From Spirogloea muscicola (Eukaryota; Streptophyta; Zygnematophyceae; Spirogloeales; Spirogloeaceae), in assembly GCA_009602725.1 (NCBI GenBank), contig WELB01000073.1:463195-480911 (forward strand): 17,717 bases of DNA. The letters run 5' to 3'. This document shows, piece after piece, positions 6,690-15,205 of this stretch (position 1 is the stretch's first letter; every line of letters starts with the position of its first letter). The translations under genes and the position numbers were made by a program. The notes beneath the pieces were generated by a model. The model did not search any database and was not told where the DNA came from. It worked only from the letters and a program-made list of their open reading frames with translations.

Positions 6690-9600
6690 CGGACAGAGAG
6701 AAGGCCCGCCGCGCGCATGAAATGAAAGGGAGGCCAATTCAAGCCAATCCAGTGTTCAGTGCAAACTTAACAAGGCTACATAATACAGAGACCTGTACTG
6801 AGGTGCCTAAGGTGACATTAGTACCCACGGGTGAGCACAAACAAGTCCGACAAGCTAATTTGGGGAGTTGGAGCGCCGCCTCGAAAGCCAGAGGCCTGAC
6901 ATAGAGCGCACCCTGCATGGTGATGAAGAGCCAATGCTTGCGAGCGCTGCAAACTAAGCGAGAGCCGCATTCTGTAGTAATACGCAACTTAAGGCCTGAG
7001 GAATGCTGGAGTGGCCCAAGCTGCCCCCCCGACTTCGACAACGCGCATCAACCAGCCAGGCCACATGCTGGATCAGGGAGGACCACTTTACGCAGTAGCC
7101 TCCGTAGATATCCATGGCACATGGATAAAGATGGTCCCCTCGGGGATGGTCCTGGTAGTGCCGCTCCTTCTTGCGCTCCGCGCTGGACGGGTGCGCCAGC
7201 CTTGCATGCGTCGATCAGTACCACGTCCAGGAGCAGACGAGGCCCACCGCCCCGGGGGGTGGCGAGCACGTCCAGACGCCGCACGTATGGCTTGCCGCGC
7301 CTTGAGGACATTGGCATAATGCCGGACACCTCCATCGCCAGATGATACCCTGCCTCTCGCACAATTCCAAACATAATATCCCTGAGTAAGTCGTGGGAGG
7401 CAATGCGCTTACCCCCCTCAACACACCTCAGCATGTGCGCAGTTCGAGCGAGCTTGTCATCGGCAATATGGCCACACTCGCAGTGGCGGATGCCAGCAAA
7501 GCAAGGGGGGGGGGAGGCCGAGGTGGTGATGGAGCGCTGTACGGAACAGGTTGTCTGAGAGCCAAAGGGACTCGTATATCGGCAGAGCGTTTAGCCACTC
7601 GGACGCGCCCCGGGAGCTGATGGAAAGGAGCCGGGTGAGGCCACGTCCATCGTCCTTGAGCAGTTGCTTCAATACGGAGGCGGCCTGCACGTCCGCAGCG
7701 TGAGTGTAATGGGCCTGCGCTTTCCTGTCTGAACAGCGTGCCCATGTCGCAAAATCTGCAGGACCCTCTGCAAGTGTTGGTAAAGAGCGCGAGAGGTCAC
7801 GCAGTGCTGCGATTAGCGAAAGCTGGAGGGGCATGTTCCCTGTTGCAACACCCGCTATGGCGGGTGCTAAAACAGCCTGGCCCCTTAGGATGAAGCGACT
7901 GGAGATGGTGGAGGCCGCTTGGGCCCAGCAACCCAGTGAGCTGCTTGGGACAGGCGAGCCAGTGGACGGCACCCCAGGCCGCCTTTGCTGGTAGGAAGGG
8001 TACACTGTAGGATGGCCGCCGGCGTGGCGGATAGGTTGGGATGGTCCACCAGGCCATGAAGAGCCTGTTGGAGTCGGGTGAGGATGGCCACCGCAAGCTG
8101 CGCGTCCTGTAGGGAGGGGAGGGCCGGGAGGGTCCGGAGATGGTTCTCAAGGGTGGACTCCACAACTTGCTCCACATGCGCAGCAGCCCCCAACGGGGCT
8201 CCAAGCATCACCATGCCGAGTGGTGGGGTCTGGCACCCAGCCGGCAGCTTGATGGAGGGAGGGATGCCGGCTGGAGACCAGGCTGAACACTTCTCTGGCC
8301 GGATGTTGAGGCCGAGGGTGTGAAGCTCGCGCTCCAATGTTCTGTAAGCGCTGGTGACTTCAATTCGGGGTCCCACCAGGGTTGTGTCGTCTGCGTAGCT
8401 TGGGATTAGCACGGCAGGGTGGGCCTCCGCCGTATCACGCAGCGCACGTAGGTGTGCCAATGCAAAGAGGAAGCCGCCCAAAGGGTCTCCCTGCCGGGTG
8501 CCGATGCTGGATTGCAAGACCACCTGTGACTTGCCCGCTCCCCAGAGCAGTCGGGAGGGAGCTCCGTAGGAGCACCGGAAGAAAGGGATGAGGGAGAGAA
8601 AATGCGTGCGCAGCTCCTCGGCGATGACCCCTCTGTCAACGCTGTTAAAGGCATTCTTCACGTCCATTGATAGGGCCATCCAATCGGGGTTGCAGTCCAG
8701 GGCAACACGGAGACCATGAACCACTGTCTCTGCGCCCGCAGACAGCCCTGCGCCAAACTGGTGGGGAGAGAAGTGGAGCTGCGCCGCCTCTCTGTTCTGC
8801 TGGAATAGGGTTTTTGAAACCAGTCGGGTAAGGACCTTGCCCAGAGGAATTGGTCGGACGTCTCAGGTGGGCTTAGTGAGAGCGAGCAGGGTGCTGCTGG
8901 TGAGTGCCGCCCAGGCATTGGGTGGGAGGAGGCCGCGCACCACCGCTTGGCACACTTTGTGCAGCAGACTGAAGTCACCCGCCTCGTCGTCGAGCCAGAG
9001 CTCTCGAAGGTGTTCAAAGAGCATGCCCGAGGGCCCTCCAGCCGTTGCTTTCCGGCTCTGCACCAGCGCTGTCCGAAGAGCTGCTGGGTTGAGGTCCACC
9101 ATGGTCGGGGGCTGGAACATCCTCGAGCCACCCCAGCACCTCACGACGCAGAGACCCTTGCTGCTCTCAGGACCCTCCACCCCTCTGCCCCCAGCCCCCT
9201 ACCCCCCAGAGCTTGGGCAGCTCGGGAAAGGTCCCCTGCGCGGCCAAAACGAATGGCTCGGCGGACAGCTGAAGCCTCTGAGGTGGCTGGGGTAGGCCGA
9301 TTCGCTTGGGACACCCGGACAGCTGCGCGATGCTCCTCCAGGAGCTGCTCCCATGCACCGCCTTCAAAACGCTGAATCCTGGCTAGCATCACCGCGCGTT
9401 GGCTTGGACCACTTGGAAGGGGTCCCAGGACCAGGCAAGGGAGGAGCTGCCAGACGGTCCACGCAGCTTCGTCGAAGCTGTTCCGAGCCATACGAGTGAG
9501 TATGGGCCGCGAGGCTCGCTGGATGTGTGGCCGTGCCAAGTGGGGGATGTGCCGCAAGGTGGGCAGACTGGGTTCTAGCATGACCGCATCTAGGTCCAGG

Positions 9601-9995
9601 AGCCTTGCCCAACCCCACTGAGCCGGCGAGGGAGCTGGGGGAAGGGGCGCCGGGGGCTGGGGTGCCGGGCTGCCGTCGTCGGGTAGCGGCCTCGCGAGGG
9701 CTTGGGTCTGCTGCTTGGCGCGATTGGCCTTCTTGTAACAGTGGCTCTCGTGCATGCGAACGCTCCGCAGGCTAGGCTACGCCAGAGCTGCTGGCAGTAC
9801 TGGCAGGTTTGGGGGACAGCTGTAGCGGCAGGGCGTGTGGATGGAGCTGCTGCAGCTGCAGGGATGGCGGGAGTAGGAAGGAGAGGCGGGAGGGCTGAAG
9901 CCATCGGGGGCTGGGGCCGACGACCCCTCCTGAGCCTGCTACTGGAGACCACTTGTGCTTGGAGGAGCCACATCAGCGGTAGCGGCAGCAGAAGC
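6690..9995 (-). mobile_element. Retroelement copy 2 (near full length, degraded)
   Basis: This is the most complete copy, about 3.3 kb: an N-terminal zinc finger (about 9805-9740), a linker, RT, zinc knuckle, RLE and a type-A tail after the stop at 6820-6818. The tail includes GGATTGGCTTGAATTGGCC and CCCTTTCATTTCATGCGC. There is no poly(A). The 5' limit is set where the tail of copy 3 appears to end (about 9995) and is approximate; the sequence between 9995 and 9805 may be 5' UTR. It defines the domain order of the family in this window. Confidence 0.75.
6818..9805 (-). pseudogene. Broken RT/RLE polyprotein of copy 2
   Basis: The reading frame is interrupted many times but its pieces line up with copy 1. 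In order: a zinc finger starting TCQYCQQLW and ending HESHC, split by a 5-bp tandem duplication (GGCTA twice, 9770-9779); a linker with WQLLPCLVLGPLP; a frame change near 9150; an in-frame TGA at 8865-8863 just before VRPIPLGKVLTRLV; RT motif A MDVKNAFNSVD (about 8660), RQGDPLGG and YADD (8397-8386). About 29 residues are missing relative to copy 1 after LAVAILTR (near 8065). Frame changes follow near 7950 and at the G10 run 7505-7514. The zinc knuckle (CECG ... HMLRC) and RLE core (RRLDVLATP ... LLLDVVLID) come next, then a further shift near 7180 and another near 6980. It ends LSDLFVLTRGY, TAA. It cannot encode a full protein. Confidence 0.85.
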
Positions 9996-10060
9996 GGCGA
10001 GGAGAAATGAAAGCAAGTGCTCGCCCACCTGGCCGCGCGTTTCTCGCCCATTGAGGGTAG

Positions 10061-10080
10061 GGGCTGGGAAAGGCCAGCCC
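10061..10080 (-). repeat. Tail hairpin of copy 3
   Basis: GGGCTGG (10061-10067) and CCAGCCC (10074-10080) form a perfect 7-bp stem with a 6-nt loop. On the element's own (minus) strand it follows CTTGTCGGTTGTTG, matching the box-then-hairpin order at 5821-5856. Confidence 0.7.
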
Positions 10081-10125
10081 AACAACAACCGACAAGGTAC
10101 AAGAAAAGAAAGACTCTTCCAGTAG

Positions 10126-10280
10126 AAGAGGAGTGGCTCTCCCAAGGGGGGCAAGGGCTGCGAAATGACATTAACAAAGGGTCGAAGGGGCCACAACTCC
10201 AGTAGGAGAAGAAGTGGCTCTCCCAATGTGGGCAAGGGCTGTGAGAAGAAGTGGCTCTCCCAATGGGGGCAAGGAAGGTT
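10126..10280 (-). repeat. Short tandem units in the copy-3 tail
   Basis: The string AGAAGAAGTGGCTCTCCCAAT occurs at 10207-10227 and 10244-10264 (period 37), with a variant unit at 10126-10162. Each unit continues with GGGGGCAAGG or close to it. A partial unit (ATGGGGGCAAGGGGTGTGAG, 12161-12180) lies at the tail fragment upstream of copy 3, linking that fragment to the same subfamily. Confidence 0.65.
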
Positions 10281-10370
10281 TCGTGTATTTGAAACAAACG
10301 AAGGCCAAATGGCCAAGTACAAAGGCAAGCACATCTTAAGACCTACATAACCTACAGTAGATTGACCCGC

Positions 10371-12158
10371 TCAGAAACCACGGGTCAAAACATAAAGGTC
10401 GCTAACCGATGCCTGGATACTAGATGGCAGATACGAAGCCCTTCTGCTACCAACTAGAGCTCGCCCAGCTTTCTGGTGCAAATCATTAGCCTGAGCACGC
10501 TGCAAACAGGCCGAAACTCGTCGTCGCAACAACGACAGATAAGCAGCTGGCAAGCCCATCTCAGCCGGGAACACATCTGCATGTCGTGTGTAGCCTAGAT
10601 TGGCTATGTTTTGAAGGAGAGTAAGGAAACGAGGACCTAAGCAGCCAAAGATGTCGATTGCTGCTGGCAAGAGCTGATCACATCGGGGGTAATCGGAGTA
10701 GTGCTGCAACTTTCTTTGTTCAGCACTGCCCACTGCGTGGCCAGCGATGTGTGTCGATGCTGGACCTTTATAGGCCTCCGTAACCACAATATCGACCAAA
10801 GCCCTTGGTCCTCCACCAGGTTGCACGCCCACAATGTCAAGTGTGCGGCGATGATGACGTCCCTGGGCATCCGTGGTGATAGGCATGATGTTGTTCACTT
10901 CCACGACCGCACGGTACCCGGCGTCGCGCATCAAACCCGCCAGAGCATCACGGAGGAGGTTGTGGATGCCCACCACTTCTGGTCCAGTGGGGCATCGCAG
11001 CATGTGAGTGGCGAGCTCAGCACTCTCTGCGCGGAAGCTGCACTCACACTGGCGCACCCCAATCAGGCAGTTAGGTGGGAGGCCGAGGACGAGTTGAAGC
11101 GACGTCCGAAAGGCCTCGGAGCTGATGCTGAAGGCGCTGGCCACGGCGTGTGAGGTGATCCAGTCTGTGGCTCCAGGTGTGGCGAGGGAAGTAAGTCTTG
11201 CCAGGCTCCTTGGATTGTTGTGAATCTCTGGCAGCCTCCTCAAGCTTCTGCGGCGCTCATCTTCCACTGCCGTAACCAGTCTGGATTGTGCCCCTCTATC
11301 CGAAGCTTGGGCGAGGGCGGAGAATGGCGTGAGTAGGGGTTGTATAGAGCCGATTGCCGAGTCACGGATGCTCCTCAGATCCGCTTGGAAGGGTAAGGAG
11401 CCTTCCTCCACGTTGCGTACGGGATCGTGGAGGCAAGGGAAGCGCATGGGAAGCATAGAGGCGATCTGGTGCCAGCAGCCCAGGAAGGCTGCTTGCGCCG
11501 TCTGCTCCAACGACCGGCAGCCAAGGCCGCCCATGCGAGTGGGGAGGGAAGCCTGGAGGGCAGATGAAGCGGAGGGTAAAGAGGAAGATTGTATTGGGAT
11601 GCAAGGGACTGAAGCAGGGAGTTGTCGAATTCCTTGTGGAGGTCGCCCACCATGCCCATTGGGGCGACTGTCCGCTGCAAGTAGCATGCCCGTTGGCCGA
11701 TGCAGCGGGTAAGAATGGCCAGCGCCAGCTGTGTGTCCCCAAGGAGGGGAAGAAAAAAAAATAAAAAAAATAAAAGGAAGGGAAGGGAGGGGGGCGAGAT
11801 GTTTCTGGAGGCGTTCCCGCAAGTCCACCGCCACGTGAGCTGGTGTGCCGAGGGGACCTTGAGGATGGCCAGCCCATTGGCAGGGGTCTGGCAGCCGTGG
11901 GGGAGCTGAAGGTTGGCGGGGAGACCACGTGGGGACCATGCCACGCTCTTGGATGGGCAAACCCGCAGGCCCATCAGGTCCAGTTCGCGAACAAGCAAGG
12001 GGTAAGCCGCCATGACTTCAGCTGGAGGTCCAATGGATGTGTGTATCATCGGCGTAGGAGGGGAAGAGGAGGTCTGGGTGTTGCCTCTGGGTGCGCCGTA
12101 TAGCCCGACAATGTGCCAAGGCAAACAGGATTGGGCTAAGGGGATCCCCCTGGCGTGT
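10371..12158 (-). pseudogene. Broken RT/RLE polyprotein of copy 3
   Basis: The fragment starts at RT motif RQGDPL and continues with LFALAHCRAIR, SYADDT (YADD codons at 12056-12045) and GLRVCPSKSVAWSP. Frame changes occur just after YADD, around the A/T-rich tract at 11753-11776, and near 11590. From about 11570 to the stop (10373-10371) the frame is open for about 400 residues. That part has GGLGCRSL, a zinc knuckle (CECSF ... HMLRC), the RLE core (RRTLDIVGV ... ALVDIVVTEA ... AEQRKLQHY) and the ending VSDLYVLTRGF. The endonuclease residues therefore remain, but the RT is cut and frameshifted. Confidence 0.83.
11753..11776. repeat. A-rich simple sequence inside copy 3
   Basis: Runs of 8-9 A separated by single T on the plus strand, flanked by GGAAGG-type purine sequence. 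It falls within the RT coding part of copy 3, between APLPSL and GDTQLALAIL, where copies 1 and 2 have no extra sequence. It adds roughly 30-40 bp. It is simple-sequence expansion or the scar of another insertion. Confidence 0.7.
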
Positions 12159-12345
12159 AAATGGGGGCAAGGGGTGTGAGAAGCCAGCCCGAAAAGAATT
12201 GACAAGGTAGGAAGCTTCCGAGACATAACCAGTGCGCAGTGGAGCAAGAGAGCCCGCCCCCGGCCCCTCGAGATAGGGGCTGGAAAAGCCAGCCCAAAAG
12301 AGAAAGGAACAAAGTACGAGAAGGGGGCCAGGGGAAGCGCTAAGC
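12159..12345 (-). mobile_element. Type-B retroelement tail fragment(s) upstream of copy 3
   Basis: On the minus strand two tail units occur in succession. The first has TACTTTGTTCC, then the hairpin at 12277-12295 with CCCC after it. The second has CTACCTTGTCAATTCTTTTC, then a degraded hairpin GGGCTGGCTTCTCACACCCC, then CTTGCCCCCATT. They match the tail of copy 3 and remnant 5505-5965. The second ends exactly where the coding similarity of copy 3 begins. The right limit, about 150 bp before the SGT1 start codon, is approximate. Confidence 0.65.
12277..12295 (-). repeat. Tail hairpin upstream of copy 3
   Basis: GGGCTGG (12277-12283) and CCAGCCC (12289-12295) form a perfect 7-bp stem with the 5-nt loop AAAAG, nearly identical to the hairpin at 10061-10080. 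Confidence 0.7.
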
Positions 12346-12490
12346 AAAACAAGCACAACAAGAAACAAAGCAGCTACGTATTACTCAGTAACCCATACTA
12401 AGCATCCTCAGATCACAGAAGCTAGGGTTCTGGAAGTGAGCTCCTAGTCGCCCGGACCCCCGCTACGCCAGCCCGCCCACCGCCGCCGCC
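12346..12490 (+). promoter_or_regulatory. Presumed SGT1 5' UTR and core promoter region
   Basis: About 145 bp between the last retroelement sequence and the SGT1 start. The final 40 bp are C-rich and run into GCCGCCGCCATGG, a strong start context. No TATA box was assigned. If the promoter is longer than this stretch, part of it must lie in retroelement sequence. Confidence 0.4.
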
Positions 12491-15205
12491 ATGGCCGCCG
12501 AGCTGGAGCGCCGCGCCAACGCTGCGTACGTCGACGAGGACTATGAGACGGCGGCCGCGCTCTACGGGGAGGCGATTGCGGCAGAGCCCAGCGCGGCCAG
12601 CCTCTACTCCATGCGTGCTGCTGCACACATCAAGCTCGCCAGCTTCACAGGTCACTCCCTTGCAGACACTCTTGGCCGCGCGTGCTCGTTAGAGAGGTAG
12701 GATGGCCCGTTCGCTTCGAAGCTGCAGAGTAACCAGCACATGAATTCGTCATCTCGTAGTCAGACGCCAGGACTGTTGACAGTCTTGGCGGTCAGTTTCT
12801 CGAGGTCTCGGCCGGCATATAAACATCTGGGTTTCATCTTAGCCTCGGCGACAAATCTACACCTACAGCCAATGCCTGACTCTTTGGGAGCCTGCAGATG
12901 CTGTGTCGGATGCAAGCAAGGCCATCGAATTTGATCCAACGTTGGCAAAGGCGTACCTGCGCAAAGGGTGTGGATGCCATCCTCCCATCCACTCTGCTCT
13001 GCAAGACCCAGCAATTTCTTTGTCTGTACGATTCTCCAGGTCCTTTTGCATGTGCCACTCTTTTTGATATGGGACCGCATGTTGACCCGCGAATTGCAGG
13101 ATAGCCTGCTTTGAGTTGGAAGAGTACCAGACTGCAAAGTCTGCATTTGAAGCCGGAGCCGCTATCGCCGATCAGTCAAGCCCATTCCAGATGTGGATAC
13201 GAAAATGTGACGTTGAGCTCCAAGGTGACCTCACGTCCCCTCTTGGTCCAGGGATTGGTTGCACCTGCTGTAGAAGGTGCTGACAATGACCATGCATAAG
13301 TGCGTCTCACCTTCTAGTTAACTGGTGCTCTTTCTGGCCATCCGGCTGTTCCTGCAGAGGAGATGCGGAGCAGCGGGAGGGCTGCCCATTCGTTGGGAGC
13401 TGCACCACCAGGGGCGCTGCTGGTTCCCAGGGAGGAAATTCCTGTCGGCCATCAATTCTCAGCAGTGGAGGATGTTGTGGCAAAGGAGCTTGTTGCACCC
13501 CCAGCACTGGCATCGCCACCCCCAACATACCGGTATGACAAAATGCATCTAGTGTGTGCTTAAGAAGTGCTGAAATGAACAGCTCTTCTTCTGCACCTGC
13601 TTATAATTTGATGATGATAATGACGTCAGCTTTTGTGTCCTTGAAAGTGTGCAGCCATGAGTGGTACCAGACACCATCGCACATTGTTGTTACGGTGTTT
13701 GCCAAGAATATAAGACCTGAGGATCTTCAGATTGACATTGGAGAGCAGATAGTATGCTACCACAACCCACATCGCTGCCTGTGCACTTCAACATGCAGGA
13801 GCCAAGCTTATCAGACGCCTCACTTGCTGTAGACCCATGACCAATAGAGCATCTTAGTGAGAGTACAATGACTATATTGCAATGGATGATGCTCTGAATG
13901 ACAGCTGAGCGTGGGACTCCCAGTGGAAGGGTATTCCCTGCAGCTGCGCTTGTTTTCCAAGGTAAACCCATACCCCATCATCTTCAATTACACACACGGT
14001 TCAGCAAGTCTCTGCCTGATGGTTACTGCGACCCGCATGACTGGCTAGCTGGAGTACCTCAGGGGCTGGCTGTCCTTGACGTTATCATGCAGTAGGTTCA
14101 CATCTTAGCACATTGTTTCCTGCTAATGTCCACGTGTGTCTCTTGTGCAAGATAGATACTACCAGATGCAAGCAAGTACACGTTAATGAGTACCAAGATC
14201 GAGATCAGACTGGCAAAAGCTGCACCTATGCACTGGAAAAGTCTAGAGTACACAGCACAACAAAGTGTTGACCAGCCATACGTGGCAGGTATATGTGCAT
14301 GCACCCCTGGACCATTGTCTGCCCTTTGTGCCTGTCCGCAAGTTGCAGTTTAATATTGCACTATTTTGAGGTCCCTTTCTTTATAGGAACCTAGCTGATG
14401 ATTCCCAATGATGAGATTCTTTTACTGGTGAATGGAGCATGACAACCACCTTCGAGTTCTTCTCTGACAGTCAAGGAGGAGAAGGCTACTACCAGTTACC
14501 CATCATCTAGGAAACAGCATGTTGATTGGAACAAGCTAGAGGCTGAGGTGAAGCAAGAGGTACAGCTGCCTTTCCTGTCCTGCATTCCAATTTCATTAAG
14601 GCTACTGCTTGCTGTTTAATTGGTCAGAGATGAGGCAGCTCTACTTCACAAACCAGCTTGTCCTTGGTCTAGCCACACAGCTGCGCTTCTTACCGTCAGG
14701 TAAATGTGTGTCAGCGACCTGCCGACAAGAAGTGACGTAGATGTGATTGCAGGAAAAAGGTGAGAAATTGGAAGGTGACCAAGCGCTCAACAAGCTGTTC
14801 CAAGACATCTACCGTAACGCAGACGAAGACACAAGGCGTGCAATGAACAAGTCTTTTGTGAGTGCCCGTGCCAATGATTGATAGCTTCCTCTTCCCCAGT
14901 GTTAATGGCACAGTACTGCTGAGCTGATGCTGCAGGACAAGTGGGTTGCTGTTTATGGGGTAATCCTTGGCTTTCTTTGCAATCCGGTAACTGTGCGAGT
15001 ACTTTGTGCTCAGGGTACCCTGTTACCCTGAGCACCCTTCTTGATCAGTGTAAGTTGTGAGCTGATGCCGCTTACTTGTGGCATATATCAACAGGTGGAG
15101 TCCAATGGCACTGTCCTGTCCACCAATTGGAAGGATGTCGGGAGCAAGATGGTGACTGGAAAAGCTCCTGAAGGCTCAGAGACGCATGACTGGAGCAGCA
15201 AGTAA
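12491..15205 (+). CDS. SGT1: SGT1 co-chaperone (suppressor of G2 allele of skp1), 10 exons
   Basis: Exons are 12491-12650, 12898-12967, 13100-13224, 13358-13532, 13655-13751, 13905-13961, 14156-14288, 14471-14559, 14753-14857 and 15095-15205 (TAA). All nine introns are GT...AG and all junctions stay in phase: 1,122 nt, 373 residues, a usual length for plant SGT1. Residues 1-118 form the TPR domain ([54 protein letters not shown]). A variable linker follows (119-176). The CS domain is about 177-265 ([59 protein letters not shown]). The SGS domain is about 273-373 ([45 protein letters not shown]). In plants and yeast SGT1 binds HSP90 through CS and assists folding of NLR immune receptors, SCF ubiquitin ligases and kinetochore parts, in cytosol and nucleus. 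The start is set by the TPR helix beginning directly after ATG and by the strong start context. Confidence 0.95.
15006..15035. repeat. Perfect 12-bp hairpin in SGT1 intron 9
   Basis: GTGCTCAGGGTA (15006-15017) and TACCCTGAGCAC (15024-15035) are exact reverse complements with the 6-nt loop CCCTGT. It sits within the last intron (14858-15094). No known RNA family was recognised. Confidence 0.75.

Larger units (their letters stand above)
9996..12158 (-). mobile_element. Retroelement copy 3 (5'-truncated, with long type-B tail)
   Basis: Coding similarity begins abruptly at TRQGDPL (about 12155), directly after a tail-like sequence ending CCTTGCCCCCATT, and runs to the stop at 10371. A tail of about 370 bp follows, containing 37-bp tandem units, an ACTGGAAGAGTCTTTC string, a CTTGTC box, the hairpin at 10061-10080 and GGGCGAGCACTTGCTTTC. 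Copy 3 is clearly more distant from copies 1 and 2 than those are from each other, so it is a separate subfamily. Confidence 0.75.

Noticed and set aside
10207-10275. CRISPR-like or satellite array
   Set aside because: Only two adjacent 37-bp units plus one variant, inside a retroelement tail of a eukaryotic genome.
9590-10297. 235-residue minus-strand frame
   Set aside because: It joins the copy-3 tail repeats to the start of copy 2; apart from the first half of the zinc finger it has no coding similarity, so it is a chance fusion.
3271-12345. Reading the block as a viral or group II intron reverse transcriptase
   Set aside because: The RT is followed by a CxC...H...C knuckle and an RLE core, and there are no LTRs, gag, integrase or intron-maturase domains. 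Several copies with 5' truncation fit non-LTR retrotransposons.
11362-12361. Long minus-strand frames taken as intact genes
   Set aside because: Similarity to copy 1 jumps between frames several times; they are pieces of one damaged RT, not separate genes.
15010-15030. Homing endonuclease site (AGGGTAACAGGGTA looks like part of the I-SceI site)
   Set aside because: The resemblance is partial and arises from the palindrome; no homing endonuclease gene is present.
14858-15094. An additional SGT1 exon in the last intron
   Set aside because: The frame joins 14857 to 15095 directly and the SGS sequence is continuous across it; open frames inside have no similarity to SGT1.
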